DNA of 64,000 nucleotides from Pseudodesulfovibrio sediminis (GTDB lineage Bacteria; Desulfobacterota; Desulfovibrionia; Desulfovibrionales; Desulfovibrionaceae). This document shows positions 51,802 to 63,831 of this stretch, in pieces. The position numbers were made by a program, and so were the translations under genes. The notes under the pieces were generated by a model that did no database searches, was not told the origin of the DNA, and saw only the letters and a list, made by a program, of their open reading frames with translations. The stretch covers positions 1,621,001 to 1,685,000 of the forward strand of contig NZ_AP024485.1 of assembly GCF_020886695.1 (NCBI RefSeq), given 5' to 3'. Numbering within the stretch: position 1 is the first letter of the stretch; the number at the start of each line of letters is the position of its first letter.

Positions 51802-53189
51802 TTCTGACCCTGGCTGACGCAGCACGGTGCTTTGGCGCCCTGGCCGAAGAAGGCTACGACAAGACCGTCATCAACTCGGTGCAAACCGACTCGCGCACCG
51901 TGACCAAAGACGATCTCTTCGTCTGCATCAGCGGCGACAACTACGACGGGCATGAATTTGCTGCACAGGCCGCCAAATCCGGCGCTGCCGCCATCATCGC
52001 ATCCCGCATGCTGGACGATGTGGACGCCCCTGTCATCATGGTCAGGGACACCCTCAAGGCGCTGGGCAAGCTTGCCGCCTGCTGGCGGGACATGTGCGGG
52101 GCCAGACTCGTCGCCGTCACCGGCACGGCCGGCAAGACCACGGTCAAGGAGATGCTCTACGCCGTGTGTTCGCAAAAGTTCAGCGTTGCCAAGAACTATC
52201 GCAATTTCAACAATCAGATCGGACTGCCCATGTCCATGCTCAAGGCCACCGACGAACAGGAACTGTGGATCATGGAGCTGGGCATTTCACATCAGGGCGA
52301 CATGGAAGAGCTGGCCCCGGTTGCCAGCCCGGACATCGCCGTGATCACCAACGTGGGCCCCGGTCATCTGGAAGGACTCGGCGACGAGGCAGGCGTGGCA
52401 CAGGCCAAGACCGTTCTGCTCAAATATCTGCGCCAGTCCGGTTCGGCCATCATCAGTCGGGATTACCCGCTGCTCTGGGACGCGGCCCGCGAAATCGTGG
52501 ACGCCCCCACAGCATTCTCAACTCAAGGTCATCGTGACACCTCCTATGTTGCCTCGTTCCTCGGCGGGGCCGAAGTCGAAGGGTGGGGACGCTTCGACCT
52601 TCGGACCCCCGAGGGCGAGGGTGAACTGATCGCTCCGTTCTGCGGCGAACACTACGCCGAGAACCTGGCCTGCGTGGCCGCGGTCGCCCATGAACTGGGC
52701 CTGAGCCGGGAGGATGTCATCAACGGTTTGAAGACGCTCGAAGCGGACACCCAGCGGTTCTGCTGCAAGGTAGGCGGAGACGTCACGGTCATCGACGACA
52801 CGTACAATGCCAACCCGCTGTCCATGCGTCGCTCCATTGCCACGGCACGGGAGCTGGCAGGCGACACGCCGCTGGTCCTCGTGCTGGCCGACATGCGCGA
52901 ACTGGGACGTGAGACCGTCATGCGCCATGAAGAGCTGGGGACGATCATCAGGGAAGCGGCACCCTCTGCGGTGTTCTACAAAGGTGACCACCGACAGGAT
53001 GTCGCAAAGGGGTATGGCGGAGACATCACGCAGCTGACCACCCCCGATGAATTCATAACCCGGTGGAACGAACTGGGGATCGACCGGGGCGTGGTCCTGG
53101 TCAAGGGGTCGCGTTCACTGAAGATGGAAGAATACGCCAACATCCTTTGTCGTAAGGTCAAAGCGGGAATGCAAGGAGACAACCAGTGA
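51798..53189 (+). CDS. murF: UDP-MurNAc-pentapeptide ligase
   Basis: A 463-aa Mur ligase that adds D-Ala-D-Ala. [16 protein letters not shown] is the ATP loop, NFNNQIGLP and [18 protein letters not shown] follow family consensus. It overlaps murE and mraY by 4 bases each, indicating coupled translation. Confidence 0.95.
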   Translation: MILTLADAARCFGALAEEGYDKTVINSVQTDSRTVTKDDLFVCISGDNYDGHEFAAQAAKSGAAAIIASRMLDDVDAPVIMVRDTLKALGKLAACWRDMCGARLVAVTGTAGKTTVKEMLYAVCSQKFSVAKNYRNFNNQIGLPMSMLKATDEQELWIMELGISHQGDMEELAPVASPDIAVITNVGPGHLEGLGDEAGVAQAKTVLLKYLRQSGSAIISRDYPLLWDAAREIVDAPTAFSTQGHRDTSYVASFLGGAEVEGWGRFDLRTPEGEGELIAPFCGEHYAENLACVAAVAHELGLSREDVINGLKTLEADTQRFCCKVGGDVTVIDDTYNANPLSMRRSIATARELAGDTPLVLVLADMRELGRETVMRHEELGTIIREAAPSAVFYKGDHRQDVAKGYGGDITQLTTPDEFITRWNELGIDRGVVLVKGSRSLKMEEYANILCRKVKAGMQGDNQ

Positions 53190-54262
53190 TTTACAATTTC
53201 CTCGTTCCACTCAGTCAGGACGTAGGCCTGTTCAACGTCTTCCGCTACATCACTTTCCGTTCGGTGTGGGCGCTGCTGACCGCGTTGATCATCTCCATCC
53301 TGTTCGGCCCGGCAATGATCCGCTGGCTGACCCGCATCAAATGCGGCCAGTATATCCGTGAAGACGGCCCGCAGCATCAGGCCAAACAGGGCACCCCCAC
53401 CATGGGCGGACTGATGATCCTGTTGAGTGTGGGTGTCTCCACCCTGCTCTGGGCAGACCTGACTAATATTTATGTCTGGCTGACACTCCTGGTCTACGCG
53501 GGATTCAGCGCCATCGGCTTTGCCGACGACTACATCAAGGTCATCAAGAAGCAGAATCAGGGACTCTCGGCCAAGGCCAAATTTGCCATGCAGTGTCTGG
53601 TCACGGCAGTGGCCATCGCCATGCTCATCAACCAGCCCGCCTATTCCACCCAGCTATCCGTGCCGTTTTTCAAAAACTTCAGCCCGGACCTCGGCTGGTT
53701 CTATCTGCCCTTTGCCATGGTGGTCATGGTGGGCGCATCCAACGCGGTGAACCTGACCGACGGGCTGGACGGGCTGGCGATCGGCCCCATGGTGGTTGCC
53801 ATGGCCTGTTTCGCCCTCTTCATTTACGTGTCCGGCCACGCGGCCATGGCCAACTACCTTCAGGTGCAGAACATCCAGGGCATCGGCGAGGTCACGGTCT
53901 TCTGCGGAGCCATGGTCGGCGCAGGGCTCGGCTTCCTCTGGTTTAACGCGCACCCGGCACAGGTCTTCATGGGCGATGTCGGTTCACTGGGACTTGGCGG
54001 CGCACTCGGCTTCGTGGCCGTGCTGGCCAAACAGGAGCTGCTGCTCACAATCGTGGGCGGCGTGTTCGTGTTCGAGACCCTCTCGGTCATCCTGCAGGTG
54101 GGCTATTTCAAACTCACGGGCGGCAAACGCATTTTCAAGATGGCCCCGCTCCATCACCACTTCGAACTCAAAGGCATCCCGGAATCCAAGATCATCGTTC
54201 GTTTCTGGATTCTCTCCATACTCATGGCCCTGATGGCCCTTTCCACATTGAAACTGAGGTAG
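53186..54262 (+). CDS. mraY: Phospho-MurNAc-pentapeptide translocase
   Basis: A 358-aa ten-TM membrane enzyme that makes lipid I by moving phospho-MurNAc-pentapeptide to undecaprenyl phosphate. Catalytic motifs: [12 protein letters not shown] (Asp pair), [16 protein letters not shown], and the HHH motif in [12 protein letters not shown]. Length and topology canonical. Coupled with murF. Confidence 0.97.
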   Translation: MIYNFLVPLSQDVGLFNVFRYITFRSVWALLTALIISILFGPAMIRWLTRIKCGQYIREDGPQHQAKQGTPTMGGLMILLSVGVSTLLWADLTNIYVWLTLLVYAGFSAIGFADDYIKVIKKQNQGLSAKAKFAMQCLVTAVAIAMLINQPAYSTQLSVPFFKNFSPDLGWFYLPFAMVVMVGASNAVNLTDGLDGLAIGPMVVAMACFALFIYVSGHAAMANYLQVQNIQGIGEVTVFCGAMVGAGLGFLWFNAHPAQVFMGDVGSLGLGGALGFVAVLAKQELLLTIVGGVFVFETLSVILQVGYFKLTGGKRIFKMAPLHHHFELKGIPESKIIVRFWILSILMALMALSTLKLR

Positions 54263-54265
54263 AAA

Positions 54266-55570
54266 GTGAACCGTACCGTCCGCAACTTCATCGACCAAGC
54301 CATCCTCACGGACAAGCAATCCGTGGTCGTGGGCACAGGCAAGTCAGGCCTGGCCGCTGCCCGTCTGCTCCATGCAGTGGGTGCGCAGGTGCGCGTTGTG
54401 GATCGCAATGAGGACGTCAACGAAGATATCCTCGGCGAGCTCAAGGGCAAGGTCACGCTCATCAAGGGCGAACATCGCAAGGAACACTTTGCCGATGCGG
54501 ACATCGTGGTCTTCTCTCCCGGCGTACCGGTCAAGAAACTCGCCTCGGTGCTGGACGGCATCCCGGCAAGCAAGCTGGTGTCCGAGCTGGAATTCGCGTC
54601 CTGGTTCATCGAAGCCCCGGTGCTGGCCGTAACCGGCTCGAACGGCAAGACCACCACCGTGAGCATGATCGCTGCAATCCTGGAGCAGGCAGAACGCCGC
54701 ATCTTCACCGGCGGCAACATCGGCGTGCCCCTGTGCGAATACCTGCTGGACATGGAACCGGCTGAGATCATCGTGCTCGAAGTCTCCAGCTTCCAGCTCC
54801 AGAACTGCCGCCTGTTCAAGCCGCATGTGGCCCTGTTCCTCAATTTCGCGGCCAACCACCTCGACTACCATGAAGACATGGACGAATACCTCGACGCCAA
54901 GCTGGCCCTGTTCAGCCAGATGACCGGCGAGGACACGGCGCTCATGCACGAAAGCCTGCGCGAGATGCTGGAAAACCGCCCCTTCACCAACGCCCATGTA
55001 GAGTGGTTTGGCGCCAACGAAACCTTTGAAGCGCCCAATCTGCTGGGCACGCACAACCGGGCCAATATCGAAGCCGCATGGCAGGCGGTGAAGCGGTTCG
55101 GCGTGACCGAAGAACAGGCTGGCGAGACCATCCGGAATTTCAAGCCCCTGCCCCACCGCATCGAGCCTGTGGCCGAAAAATTCGGCGTACTCTATGTCAA
55201 CGACTCCAAGGCAACCACACTGGACGCGGCCCTGGCTGCCGTTCACTCCTTTGATCGTCCGGTGCGCCTGCTCATGGGCGGCGTGTGGAAGGGCGGCGAT
55301 GTGGACGCGTTTGCCAAGGCCATCAAGGGAGCCGTTGTTTCCGTCGGACTGTTCGGAGGCTCCCGCGAAATACTCGAACCGGCCCTGGAAGAACACTGTG
55401 CCGTATTCTGGGATGAAACACTGGAAGACGCCGTGAAACGCCAGACCAATCTTTCCGACATCAACGACGTGATCCTGCTCGCCCCGGCCACGTCCAGTTT
55501 CGACCAGTATAATAACATGGCTGAACGCGGTAACGATTTCAAACGTGTGGTGGAGGGACTCCATGAGTAG
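54266..55570 (+). CDS. murD: UDP-MurNAc-L-Ala:D-Glu ligase
   Basis: A 434-aa Mur ligase adding D-Glu to UDP-MurNAc-L-Ala. VVGTGKSGLAAARLL at the N-terminus binds the UDP part; VTGSNGKTTTVSMI is the ATP loop; NFAANHLDYHEDMDEYLDAK and NDSKATTLDAALAA are conserved. It starts with GTG 3 bases after mraY and overlaps ftsW by 8 bases. Confidence 0.95.
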   Translation: MNRTVRNFIDQAILTDKQSVVVGTGKSGLAAARLLHAVGAQVRVVDRNEDVNEDILGELKGKVTLIKGEHRKEHFADADIVVFSPGVPVKKLASVLDGIPASKLVSELEFASWFIEAPVLAVTGSNGKTTTVSMIAAILEQAERRIFTGGNIGVPLCEYLLDMEPAEIIVLEVSSFQLQNCRLFKPHVALFLNFAANHLDYHEDMDEYLDAKLALFSQMTGEDTALMHESLREMLENRPFTNAHVEWFGANETFEAPNLLGTHNRANIEAAWQAVKRFGVTEEQAGETIRNFKPLPHRIEPVAEKFGVLYVNDSKATTLDAALAAVHSFDRPVRLLMGGVWKGGDVDAFAKAIKGAVVSVGLFGGSREILEPALEEHCAVFWDETLEDAVKRQTNLSDINDVILLAPATSSFDQYNNMAERGNDFKRVVEGLHE

Positions 55571-56684
55571 TCTCAATTCAAATACGTCAAGCGCCGTCAG
55601 AGGCAGCATTGATCCCTGGCTGCTCACCGCTACCCTGCTGCTCGGTGGTTTCGGTTTGATCATGGTCCTGTCCGCTTCCGGCATCATGGCCGAATACAAG
55701 CATGCGGACAAATTCTACTTCTTCAAGCGCCAGCTCATCTACACCGGTGTGGGGCTGGCCGCCATGATCGCCTGCATGCAGATTCCCCGTCGCTTCTTCT
55801 ATTCCATGACCTATGTCTGGATTCTGACGGCCATCGTCCTGCTCGGCCTGTGCTCCACTCCGCTGGGTACGTCCGTCAACGGTGCCAGCCGCTGGCTCAA
55901 GTTCGGCCCGGTCAACTTCCAGCCCCTGGAGTTCGCCAAGGTGGCGCTGGTCTTCTACCTCGCCTATTTCTTTTCCAGAAAGCAGGACCTCGTACAGACC
56001 TTTTCCGTGGGATTCCTGCCCCCCATTCTGGTGACAGGTGTGCTCGGCGGTCTGCTTCTGCTCCAGCCCGACTTCGGCGGCGCGGTCATCATGTCCGGCA
56101 TTCTCTTTTTCATGTGCCTGGTGGGCGGCACCCGGTTCATCTATCTGCTAACTTCTCTGGTCCTGGCCGCGGGGTCCGGGTACATGCTCATCGCGTCTTC
56201 GCCCTACAGAATGAAACGCTGGACCGCCTTCCTCAATCCGCATGAACTGGCGCAGAACGAGGGCTACCAGCTCGTTCAGTCCCTGTATGCCTTTGGCAAG
56301 GGTTCCATTTTCGGCACCGGCATCGGCGCGGGCCAGTCCAAGCTCCTCTTTCTGCCCGAAGCGCACAACGACTTCATCATGGCCGTGGTGGGCGAGGAAC
56401 TCGGCTTTGTCGGCATGTCGCTCTTCTTTTTCACCATCGGATTTTTCATGTGGCGCTCCTTCCGCATCGCCCAGAAGCTGGAAGACCTGCAGGACCGTTT
56501 CACCGCGTTCGGCATCACCTGCATCGTGGGGCTCGGCATGGTCCTCAACTTGGCTGTCGTGCTCGGCGCTGTCCCGCCCAAGGGCGTGGCCATGCCGTTC
56601 ATCAGCTACGGCGGCTCCAGCCTGACCGCGTCATTCATCTGCGCCGGTATTCTGCTCAACCTTTCCCGGAGGGTGAAGACATGA
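55563..56684 (+). CDS. ftsW: Lipid II glycosyltransferase FtsW (SEDS family)
   Basis: A 373-aa polytopic SEDS protein that polymerises septal glycan with FtsI. The conserved segments LKFGPVNFQPLEFAKVALV, LLLLQPDFGGAVI, HNDFIMAVVGEELGFVG and PFISYGGSSLTA are all present. The start at 55563 has GGAGG upstream and overlaps the murD end; its stop overlaps murG (ATGA). Confidence 0.95.
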   Translation: MSSLNSNTSSAVRGSIDPWLLTATLLLGGFGLIMVLSASGIMAEYKHADKFYFFKRQLIYTGVGLAAMIACMQIPRRFFYSMTYVWILTAIVLLGLCSTPLGTSVNGASRWLKFGPVNFQPLEFAKVALVFYLAYFFSRKQDLVQTFSVGFLPPILVTGVLGGLLLLQPDFGGAVIMSGILFFMCLVGGTRFIYLLTSLVLAAGSGYMLIASSPYRMKRWTAFLNPHELAQNEGYQLVQSLYAFGKGSIFGTGIGAGQSKLLFLPEAHNDFIMAVVGEELGFVGMSLFFFTIGFFMWRSFRIAQKLEDLQDRFTAFGITCIVGLGMVLNLAVVLGAVPPKGVAMPFISYGGSSLTASFICAGILLNLSRRVKT

Positions 56685-57775
56685 CCCTGAATCGCGTCGT
56701 CATCACCACCGGCGGTACGGGTGGGCACATCTTCCCGGCGCTGGCCGTGGCCACAGAGCTGGTTCTGCGCAACAAGGGCGTGGACGTCCTCTTTGTCGGC
56801 GGCCCCGGTCCTGAGGGCGACATGGCCCGCAAGTTCGGCCTGCGGTTCGTGGAACTTCCGGCCAGCGGCATCATGGGCCGCGGCATCCCCGGCATTCTGT
56901 CCGCCATAGGCTGGGTCGGCACGGCTGTGCCCAGAGCCATTGCCACCATCTGGCGGTTCAAGCCGGAAGTGGTCATCGGCTTCGGCGGATACGCAGGGTT
57001 CTGCCCTGTTCTGGCTGCATGGATGCTGGGCAAGCCCACGGCCGTGCATGAGCAGAACTCCGTACCGGGTGTGACCAACAAGGTGCTCGGCAATCTGGTC
57101 AAACGAATTTTTCTCAGTTTCCGGGACAACACCGTGGCCTTCCCGGTGTCCAAAACCACGCTCACCGGCAATCCGGTGCGTCTGGATATTTTCAAGGCCG
57201 CCGAACGCCGCCAGAGCCGCATCACCGGCAAGCGCGTACTGGTGCTGGGCGGCAGCCAGGGTGCCAAGCCCATCAACGACGCCATCATCGAAGGGTTGCC
57301 CAAACTCATGGAAGCCGGTGTCACGCTGGTGCATCAGGCCGGCAAGGCCGACTACACCCGAGTCAGGGCCGCCTACGAGGCAGCCGGTGCGGACTCGGCC
57401 CAGGTACACGAATTTATCGAGGATATGGGGACCGAATACGCCTCCTGCGATCTGGCCATCTGCCGATCCGGGGCGACCACGGTCTTCGAAATAGCGGCAG
57501 CAGGGGTCCCGGCCATTTTCGTGCCATTTCCCCATGCCACACACGACCATCAAACCATGAATGCCACAGCCATGTCGGACCTCGGCGCGGCCAAGCTCAT
57601 CCCCCAGTCGGTACTGACCGGGGATATGCTGGCCCACGCCGCATGCAGGCTTCTCGACGATGAGAAGCGCTTGAAAGATATGGAAGAAGCGGCCCGCCAG
57701 TTCGCCAAGCCGAACGCGGCCGCAGATATAGTATCGGGGCTGGAAAGTCTCGTGACGCAAGGCAGAGGAGTATAG
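56681..57775 (+). CDS. murG: Lipid II synthase MurG
   Basis: A 364-aa GT28 glycosyltransferase that adds GlcNAc to lipid I at the inner membrane surface. [16 protein letters not shown] is the N-terminal glycine-rich loop; [20 protein letters not shown] and [12 protein letters not shown] are family motifs; [29 protein letters not shown] binds UDP-GlcNAc. The ATG at 56681 overlaps the ftsW stop, with GGAGGG upstream. Confidence 0.96.
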   Translation: MTLNRVVITTGGTGGHIFPALAVATELVLRNKGVDVLFVGGPGPEGDMARKFGLRFVELPASGIMGRGIPGILSAIGWVGTAVPRAIATIWRFKPEVVIGFGGYAGFCPVLAAWMLGKPTAVHEQNSVPGVTNKVLGNLVKRIFLSFRDNTVAFPVSKTTLTGNPVRLDIFKAAERRQSRITGKRVLVLGGSQGAKPINDAIIEGLPKLMEAGVTLVHQAGKADYTRVRAAYEAAGADSAQVHEFIEDMGTEYASCDLAICRSGATTVFEIAAAGVPAIFVPFPHATHDHQTMNATAMSDLGAAKLIPQSVLTGDMLAHAACRLLDDEKRLKDMEEAARQFAKPNAAADIVSGLESLVTQGRGV

Positions 57776-57777
57776 AA

Positions 57778-59247
57778 ATGGCAGCAGCACAAGGACCGTA
57801 TCTCACCGTTGGCGGCGAGGCATGTCCCGCAATGCGGGCACGGGTAAACAACATCCACATGGTGGGTATAGGCGGCTCCGGCATGAACGGTATCGCCGAG
57901 GTGCTCATCAACATGGGCTTCTACATCACAGGCTCGGACCTGTCCGCGTCTGCCGCAGTGCGGCGACTGGAAAAACTGGGAGCCAATGTTTTCATCGGTC
58001 ACGGCGCAGACAACGTGGGCCGGGCGGATGTGCTCATCAAATCCACAGCGATCCCGGACAAGAACCCGGAGCTGGTGGAAGCCCGCGAACGCGGTATTCC
58101 CATCATCCCTCGCGCCGAAATGCTGGCCGAACTCATGCGCCTGCGCACCGGCATCGCGGTTGCCGGAACCCATGGCAAGACCACCACGACGTCGCTCATG
58201 GCAACGATTTTCACTGAAGCGGGGCTGGACCCCACCGTCATCATCGGCGGCAAGCTCAACACATACGGCGCCAACGCGCGGCTGGGCGAAGGGGATTACC
58301 TCATTGCCGAAGCCGACGAATCCGACGGCTCGTTCCTGCGCCTGTCGCCCATCATCACCGTGGTCACCAACGTGGACAAGGACCACATGGATTTCTACGA
58401 CAATCAGGACGCCATTGATCTCTCCTTCATCCGGTTCATGAACTCCATTCCCTTCTACGGCATGAACGTGGTCTGCGGCGATGACGAAGGTGTCAAGCGC
58501 CTCCTGCCGCTCATCAAACGCCCGTGCATGACCTACGGCCTTGAGAAGCACAACAAGCTCCGCGGCGAAATCATCTCGTCCCATCTCCGCACCCTGTTCA
58601 AGGTCTATCTGGAAGAAGAGGAATGGGGCGAAGTCACCGTGGCCCAGCCCGGCACGCACAACGTGCTGAACGCCCTGGCCTGCATAGGCGTGGCGCTGGA
58701 AGCCGGACTGGAAAAAAAGGATATCATCAACGGACTGGGCAACTTCGGTGGCGTGGGACGCCGCTTCGAACGCAAGGGCGAACGCAAGGGTGTCATGGTC
58801 GTGGACGACTACGGCCACCATCCTGCCGAAATCGTGGCCAACCTCAAGACCGCCCGAGAGTGCTACCCGGACAGACGTCTGGTGGTGGCCTTCCAGCCAC
58901 ACCGTTTCTCCCGGACACAGGCCCTGTTCGGGGAATTCTGTCAGGCATTCACGGACGCCGATCTGCTCCTGCTCACGGAAATCTATCCGGCCAGCGAGTC
59001 ACCCATTCCGGGCGTCTCCGGCCTCTCGCTGGCGCAGGGCATCAAGCAGGTATCCGAGACCAAAGTACAATTTTACCCGGACTTCGATGCCTTGGAAAAA
59101 CGACTCAAGGACACACTGAAACCCGGCGACCTCTTCATCACCCAGGGAGCCGGCTCCATATGGCAGATCGGTGAACGTTGGCTTGAACAGGAAGAAGACC
59201 AGGACACACAGACACCTGAACCCGCGATGGAAGAAAACGAGGAATAA
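57778..59247 (+). CDS. murC: UDP-MurNAc:L-alanine ligase
   Basis: A 489-aa Mur ligase for the first peptide step. [18 protein letters not shown] is the UDP-binding start, [17 protein letters not shown] the ATP loop, and [10 protein letters not shown] a late conserved motif. An N-terminal extension of about 18 residues and a charged C-terminal tail exceed the core. The ATG has GAGGAG 9 bases upstream; an ATG at 57832 would match the shorter family start. Confidence 0.95.
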   Translation: MAAAQGPYLTVGGEACPAMRARVNNIHMVGIGGSGMNGIAEVLINMGFYITGSDLSASAAVRRLEKLGANVFIGHGADNVGRADVLIKSTAIPDKNPELVEARERGIPIIPRAEMLAELMRLRTGIAVAGTHGKTTTTSLMATIFTEAGLDPTVIIGGKLNTYGANARLGEGDYLIAEADESDGSFLRLSPIITVVTNVDKDHMDFYDNQDAIDLSFIRFMNSIPFYGMNVVCGDDEGVKRLLPLIKRPCMTYGLEKHNKLRGEIISSHLRTLFKVYLEEEEWGEVTVAQPGTHNVLNALACIGVALEAGLEKKDIINGLGNFGGVGRRFERKGERKGVMVVDDYGHHPAEIVANLKTARECYPDRRLVVAFQPHRFSRTQALFGEFCQAFTDADLLLLTEIYPASESPIPGVSGLSLAQGIKQVSETKVQFYPDFDALEKRLKDTLKPGDLFITQGAGSIWQIGERWLEQEEDQDTQTPEPAMEENEE

Positions 59248-59256
59248 AGGTCTATC

Positions 59257-60138
59257 ATGAGTCTCGAATTTATCACCAATCCGTCCCTTTCGGAACGCAC
59301 CTCCCTCAAACTCGGCGGCAACGCTGAAGTTGAAGTGATCGTGCGTGAGAAACAGGATCTTGACGAACTCGGTGATTTTCTCATGACCGAAACCCTGCGT
59401 CCGTTTGTCATCGGCGAAGGGACCAACCTGCTCGCCCCGGACGGCCAGCTTGATCTGGCGCTCATTCGCGTGGCGACCCCTCCCGGTCCCCAGCGGGTGG
59501 AGAAAATCAACGACGCCCTCATCGTCCGCTGCGGCGCGAGTCAGCGCCTGTCGGGCCTGTTGGGCTGGGCGCAGATGGCCGGCCTCTCGGGTCTGGAAGG
59601 CCTCACCGGCATCCCCGGCTCCGTGGGCGGTTCCGTGGCCATGAACGCCGGTTCATACGGCACCGAGATGAGCAACCTCGTGACGCGCATACGCCTCTGG
59701 TCCCCGGGCCAGGGTCTTATCTGGCTCGACCACGACCAATGCGATTTCGGCTACCGCCATTTCGCGCCCAAACAGGGGATAGGCAAATGCCTGGTCTGGC
59801 AGGTTGAGCTCAAGCTGACCGAATCCAACCCCAAGGCCGTACGCAAGGCCATGCAGGACAATTACAACAAGAAAAAGGCCACCCAGCCGGTAACGGCGCG
59901 GTCTGCCGGATGCGTGTTCAAAAACCCTGAAGGCCAGTCCGCCGGCATTCTGCTGGATCAGGCAGGCATGAAGGGCGTGCGCCTCGGCGGCGTGGGATTT
60001 TCCGACATACACGCCAACTTTCTGGTCAACCTTGACAACGGCACCAGCGCAGACGCGCTCGTCCTTATCGAACAGGGTCGGGAAGCGGTCAAAGAGAAAT
60101 TCGACATCACCCTCGACACGGAGGTCATCATACTGTGA
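59257..60138 (+). CDS. murB: UDP-N-acetylenolpyruvoylglucosamine reductase, short type
   Basis: A 293-aa FAD enzyme that makes UDP-MurNAc with NADPH. NTSL-like start (TSLKLGGNAEVEV), GEGTNLLAPDG, GIPGSVGGSVAMNAGSYG and RSAGCVFKNPEGQSAGILLD are family motifs. The length places it in the compact MurB type. It overlaps ftsQ by 4 bases. Confidence 0.94.
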   Translation: MSLEFITNPSLSERTSLKLGGNAEVEVIVREKQDLDELGDFLMTETLRPFVIGEGTNLLAPDGQLDLALIRVATPPGPQRVEKINDALIVRCGASQRLSGLLGWAQMAGLSGLEGLTGIPGSVGGSVAMNAGSYGTEMSNLVTRIRLWSPGQGLIWLDHDQCDFGYRHFAPKQGIGKCLVWQVELKLTESNPKAVRKAMQDNYNKKKATQPVTARSAGCVFKNPEGQSAGILLDQAGMKGVRLGGVGFSDIHANFLVNLDNGTSADALVLIEQGREAVKEKFDITLDTEVIIL

Positions 60139-61028
60139 GCACCTTGACCATGGATAAACAAAGCCGCTTGTCGCTCGGCAACAAAAAGAAAAAACGCGCC
60201 AACAGCTTCAAGCGTACCAAGAAGACCACGCTGTCCAGCTACAAACGGAAATCGCCGCGCAGCCTGACCGGAATAGGACAGATCATCGTGCGGACCATCA
60301 TGACGCTGCTGCTGCTTTCCTTTGTTGCGGCGCTCAGTGTCGGCATGCTCTACGGCTATCGCTATATCACGTCGAATCCCTATTTCAATCTCACCGAGAT
60401 TCACGTTTCCGGCAACACCCGCCTTTCCTACAGCGATGTATTGAGCAACGCGGATGTGGCCCTGGGCCTCAACAGCATAGACATGAACGTGGGAGAAGTG
60501 GAAAGCCGGTTGTCAACCAACCCGTGGATACAGTCCGTGACCGTACGCCGGGAGCTGCCCAACAGGTTGCGCATCGGCATTGTGGAAAAGGTCCCGGCCT
60601 TCTGGATTCGTCAGGGAGACGGTCTCTATTTCGCCGATGCCAACGGCAAGGTTATCGCCCCCATGCATCCTGGCGAGATAGCCTCTCTGCCCGTACTGAG
60701 TGTGGCTGACAACCTGAACGACAGCCAGCAGGTACTGACCGGCATCCTGCAGAAAATGGCCAAAAAGCAGACGCCGTTCACCCAGAATCAGGCCGCATGG
60801 ATCAAGCTCACCAGCGCCCACGAACTGGAAATATATCTGGACGGCCACGCCGGTGGCCAGGGGCTGACCGTCAAGCTCTCCATGGACCGCTGGGAAGTGC
60901 AGCTTGAACGGCTCAAAGTGGTCTGGCGCGACCTCATGCGTAGAAACGAATTTGACAAGGCAAGCATCATCGCGGCCAGCGGTGACAAGATATGGATAAA
61001 GAGGCGTCCGGTTCCTGCAAAGGGCTAG
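60135..61028 (+). CDS. ftsQ: Cell division protein FtsQ
   Basis: A 297-aa bitopic divisome protein. A long basic cytoplasmic part (KNKKKKRANSFKRTKKTT type), one TM (IIVRTIMTLLLLSFVAALSV), then a POTRA domain (FNLTEIHVSGNTRLSYSDVL) and the FtsQ beta domain (VTVRRELPNRLRIGIVEKVPAF). GTG start overlapping the murB stop. Confidence 0.93.
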   Translation: MSTLTMDKQSRLSLGNKKKKRANSFKRTKKTTLSSYKRKSPRSLTGIGQIIVRTIMTLLLLSFVAALSVGMLYGYRYITSNPYFNLTEIHVSGNTRLSYSDVLSNADVALGLNSIDMNVGEVESRLSTNPWIQSVTVRRELPNRLRIGIVEKVPAFWIRQGDGLYFADANGKVIAPMHPGEIASLPVLSVADNLNDSQQVLTGILQKMAKKQTPFTQNQAAWIKLTSAHELEIYLDGHAGGQGLTVKLSMDRWEVQLERLKVVWRDLMRRNEFDKASIIAASGDKIWIKRRPVPAKG

Positions 61029-61069
61029 TCGCATCAAGATATTACTCAGGGAACAACAGAGGAGACACT

Positions 61070-62305
61070 ATGGCTAGAAATGATTTAATCGTGGGACTCG
61101 ACGTAGGCACCACAAAAATTTGCACCGTTGTGGGCGAGGCCAGTGAAAACGGCGTCGACATCATCGGTATCGGCACGTCCCCTTCGACCGGCCTGCGACG
61201 CGGCGTGGTCGTGAACATCGAGAAGACGGTCCAGTGCATCAAGAAATCACTGGAAGACGCGGAACTCATGGCCGGTTGTGACATCCGCACCGTCTATGCA
61301 GGCATCGCCGGTTCCCACATTCAGGGCTTCAACTCACACGGCGTCATCGCGGTCAAGGGCGGCGAAGTCACCCAGCGCGACGTGGACCGTGTCATCGAGG
61401 CAGCCAAGGCCATTGCCATCCCCATGGACCGGGAAGTGCTGCACACCCTGCCCCAGGAATTTATTGTGGATGACCAGCGCGGCATCGTCGACCCGCTGGG
61501 CATGGCCGGGGTTCGCCTGGAAGTGAAAGTCCACATCGTAACCGGCGCGGTCACGTCCGCACAGAATATCATCCGCTCCTGCAACCGCTCCGGGCTTGAT
61601 GTCTCCAACATCGTGCTCGAATCGCTGGCCAGCAGCAAAGCCGTTCTCTCGCCCGAGGAGCGGGAAATCGGTGTGGCTCTGGTTGATATCGGCGGCGGCA
61701 CAACGGATATCGCGGTCTTTTCCAAGGACTCCATCAAGCACACATCCGTACTGGCTCTCGGCGGTCACAACCTGACCAACGACATTGCCTACGGTTTGCG
61801 TACCCCCATGATGTCCGCCGAAAAGATCAAGATGGACTACGGCTGCGCCATGGCCGATCTCGTCACCAGTGAGGAGATCATCGAGGTCCCCAGTGTGGGT
61901 GGCCGCGAATCCCGCAAGATGAGCAAACGGGTGCTGGCGGAAATCTGCGAGCCTCGTTGTGAGGAAATCCTGGCCCTGGTGGATCAGGAGCTCATCAAGT
62001 CCGGTTTCAAGAACATGATCGCGGCAGGCGTTGTGCTCACCGGTGGTACGGTCATGATTGACGGCATGCAGGAGCTGGCCGAGCAGATTTTCGATCTGCC
62101 TGTCCGCATCGGCATTCCCGAAGAAGGCATCGGCGGACTGGCCGCAGAGGTCAGAAGCCCCAAATACGCAACCGCTGTCGGCCTGCTGCTCCACGGAGCT
62201 GAGGAAGAAGGCCTGCAGCACGTTCGTCCCTTCAAAATCCGCGACGATTCCGGCTTCGACCGCATCGTCACGCGCATGAAGAAGTGGTTCACGGACATCG
62301 CCTAG
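61070..62305 (+). CDS. ftsA: Cell division protein FtsA
   Basis: A 411-aa actin-like ATPase that tethers FtsZ to the membrane. [18 protein letters not shown] is the phosphate-1 motif; [16 protein letters not shown] phosphate-2; the 1C domain spans residues about 85-160; the last residues ([13 protein letters not shown]) form the amphipathic membrane helix. The ATG at 61070 has GAGGAGA upstream. Confidence 0.96.
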   Translation: MARNDLIVGLDVGTTKICTVVGEASENGVDIIGIGTSPSTGLRRGVVVNIEKTVQCIKKSLEDAELMAGCDIRTVYAGIAGSHIQGFNSHGVIAVKGGEVTQRDVDRVIEAAKAIAIPMDREVLHTLPQEFIVDDQRGIVDPLGMAGVRLEVKVHIVTGAVTSAQNIIRSCNRSGLDVSNIVLESLASSKAVLSPEEREIGVALVDIGGGTTDIAVFSKDSIKHTSVLALGGHNLTNDIAYGLRTPMMSAEKIKMDYGCAMADLVTSEEIIEVPSVGGRESRKMSKRVLAEICEPRCEEILALVDQELIKSGFKNMIAAGVVLTGGTVMIDGMQELAEQIFDLPVRIGIPEEGIGGLAAEVRSPKYATAVGLLLHGAEEEGLQHVRPFKIRDDSGFDRIVTRMKKWFTDIA

Positions 62306-62367
62306 GAATGAGTTTCGAGGATACAGGGAAACCAATAAACAGGGAAAAAACTGAGGAGAAAGACACA

Positions 62368-63624
62368 ATGGAATACTTTGAAATCGAACATGAAAATAAC
62401 GCCAAGATCAAGGTCGTAGGCTGCGGTGGTGGCGGCGGTAATGCTGTCAACAACATGATCCAATCCGCGCTCAAGGGCGTAAAGTTCATCGTTGCAAATA
62501 CGGATAACCAGGACATCCACAAGTCCCTGGCCGAACACAAGATCCAGATCGGCGAGAAGCTGACCAAGGGGCTGGGCGCAGGCGCCAACCCTGAGATCGG
62601 CCGCTCTGCCGCCATGGAATCCGTGGACCAGATTCGCGAGGCACTCGAAGGTGCGGACATGGTCTTCATCACCGCCGGCATGGGCGGCGGCACCGGCACC
62701 GGTTCCGCTCCTGTCGTGGCCGAGGTTGCCAAGGAAATGGGCGCACTCACCGTCGGCGTTGTCACCAAACCTTTCTACTTTGAAGGCAAGCGTCGTTTGC
62801 AGCAGGCTGACGAAGGCGCCCGCGCGCTCGGCGAAGTGGTCGACTCCATGATCACCATCCCCAACGACCGTCTTCTCCAGTTGGCCGCAAAAAAGGCCTC
62901 CTTCTCCGACATGCTCAAAAAGGCCGACGAAGTGCTCTACTACGCGGTCAAGGGTATTGCCGACCTGATCACGGTCCACGGCCTGATCAACCTTGACTTC
63001 GCAGACGTCAAGGCCGCCATGTCCAGCTCCGGCATGGCCCTCATGGGCACCGGCATCGCCTCGGGCGAGTCCCGCGCCAAGGAAGCCGCCATGAAGGCGA
63101 TCACCTCCCCGCTGCTGGAGGACGTCTCCATCGAGGGAGCCAAGGGCGTGCTCATCAACATCACCTGCGGCCCGGACATGCTCATCGACGAGGTCTCCGA
63201 AGCCGCTGACATCATTTACAAGGAAGCGCACGACGACGCCGAGATCTTCTTCGGTACCGTGTTCGACCCCGACGCTGGCGACGAGATGCGCATCACCGTC
63301 ATCGCCACCGGCATTGAGAACTCCGTGGAAGAGGCCGAGCCGGTCCTGAGCAAGGCGGAACAGCAGAAGATGCTGCTGCTCAAACGCCCCCAGGGCATGT
63401 CTGCACCGCAGGCACAGCCCAAACGCGCAGGGCACCAGCAAGTCATCAACACCGACCGCAACATTCCGGCATACCTGCGCAAGCAGGGCGGCGAACTGAA
63501 CACGACCGAGACTCCGGCCATGCAGCGCAGCCAGCGCGCCGTTGCCGGTCCGGGCGAAGACGACTTCATCTTTGATGAAGGCGACCTCGAAGTCCCGGCG
63601 TTCATTCGCAGAAATGTCGACTAG
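62368..63624 (+). CDS. ftsZ: Cell division GTPase FtsZ
   Basis: A 418-aa tubulin homologue forming the division ring. [17 protein letters not shown] at the N-terminus and the tubulin signature [18 protein letters not shown] bind GTP; the T7 loop and a long disordered linker rich in Gln/Arg/Ala follow; the C-terminal tail [11 protein letters not shown] is the FtsA-binding peptide. The ATG at 62368 has GAGGAG 10 bases before it. Hairpins at 63632-63661 and 63724-63738 downstream lack T runs. Confidence 0.97.
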   Translation: MEYFEIEHENNAKIKVVGCGGGGGNAVNNMIQSALKGVKFIVANTDNQDIHKSLAEHKIQIGEKLTKGLGAGANPEIGRSAAMESVDQIREALEGADMVFITAGMGGGTGTGSAPVVAEVAKEMGALTVGVVTKPFYFEGKRRLQQADEGARALGEVVDSMITIPNDRLLQLAAKKASFSDMLKKADEVLYYAVKGIADLITVHGLINLDFADVKAAMSSSGMALMGTGIASGESRAKEAAMKAITSPLLEDVSIEGAKGVLINITCGPDMLIDEVSEAADIIYKEAHDDAEIFFGTVFDPDAGDEMRITVIATGIENSVEEAEPVLSKAEQQKMLLLKRPQGMSAPQAQPKRAGHQQVINTDRNIPAYLRKQGGELNTTETPAMQRSQRAVAGPGEDDFIFDEGDLEVPAFIRRNVD

Positions 63625-63831
63625 TTCACGAGATGAAGCGCGAGACTGAATCAGCTTCATCCCTGATCCGTGGAGACGAGACATGACCGGCACGCAGCCG
63701 CTTCATATCTCCGACAAGCATGACGTGCGTCCGACGCACGCCAGAAACTGACCTGAATAAAGAGAGTCATGCATTGAAAATAGAGCGCGTAAGAGGATGC
63801 TGCCATCGGTAAGCGAACCCTGTATCATGGC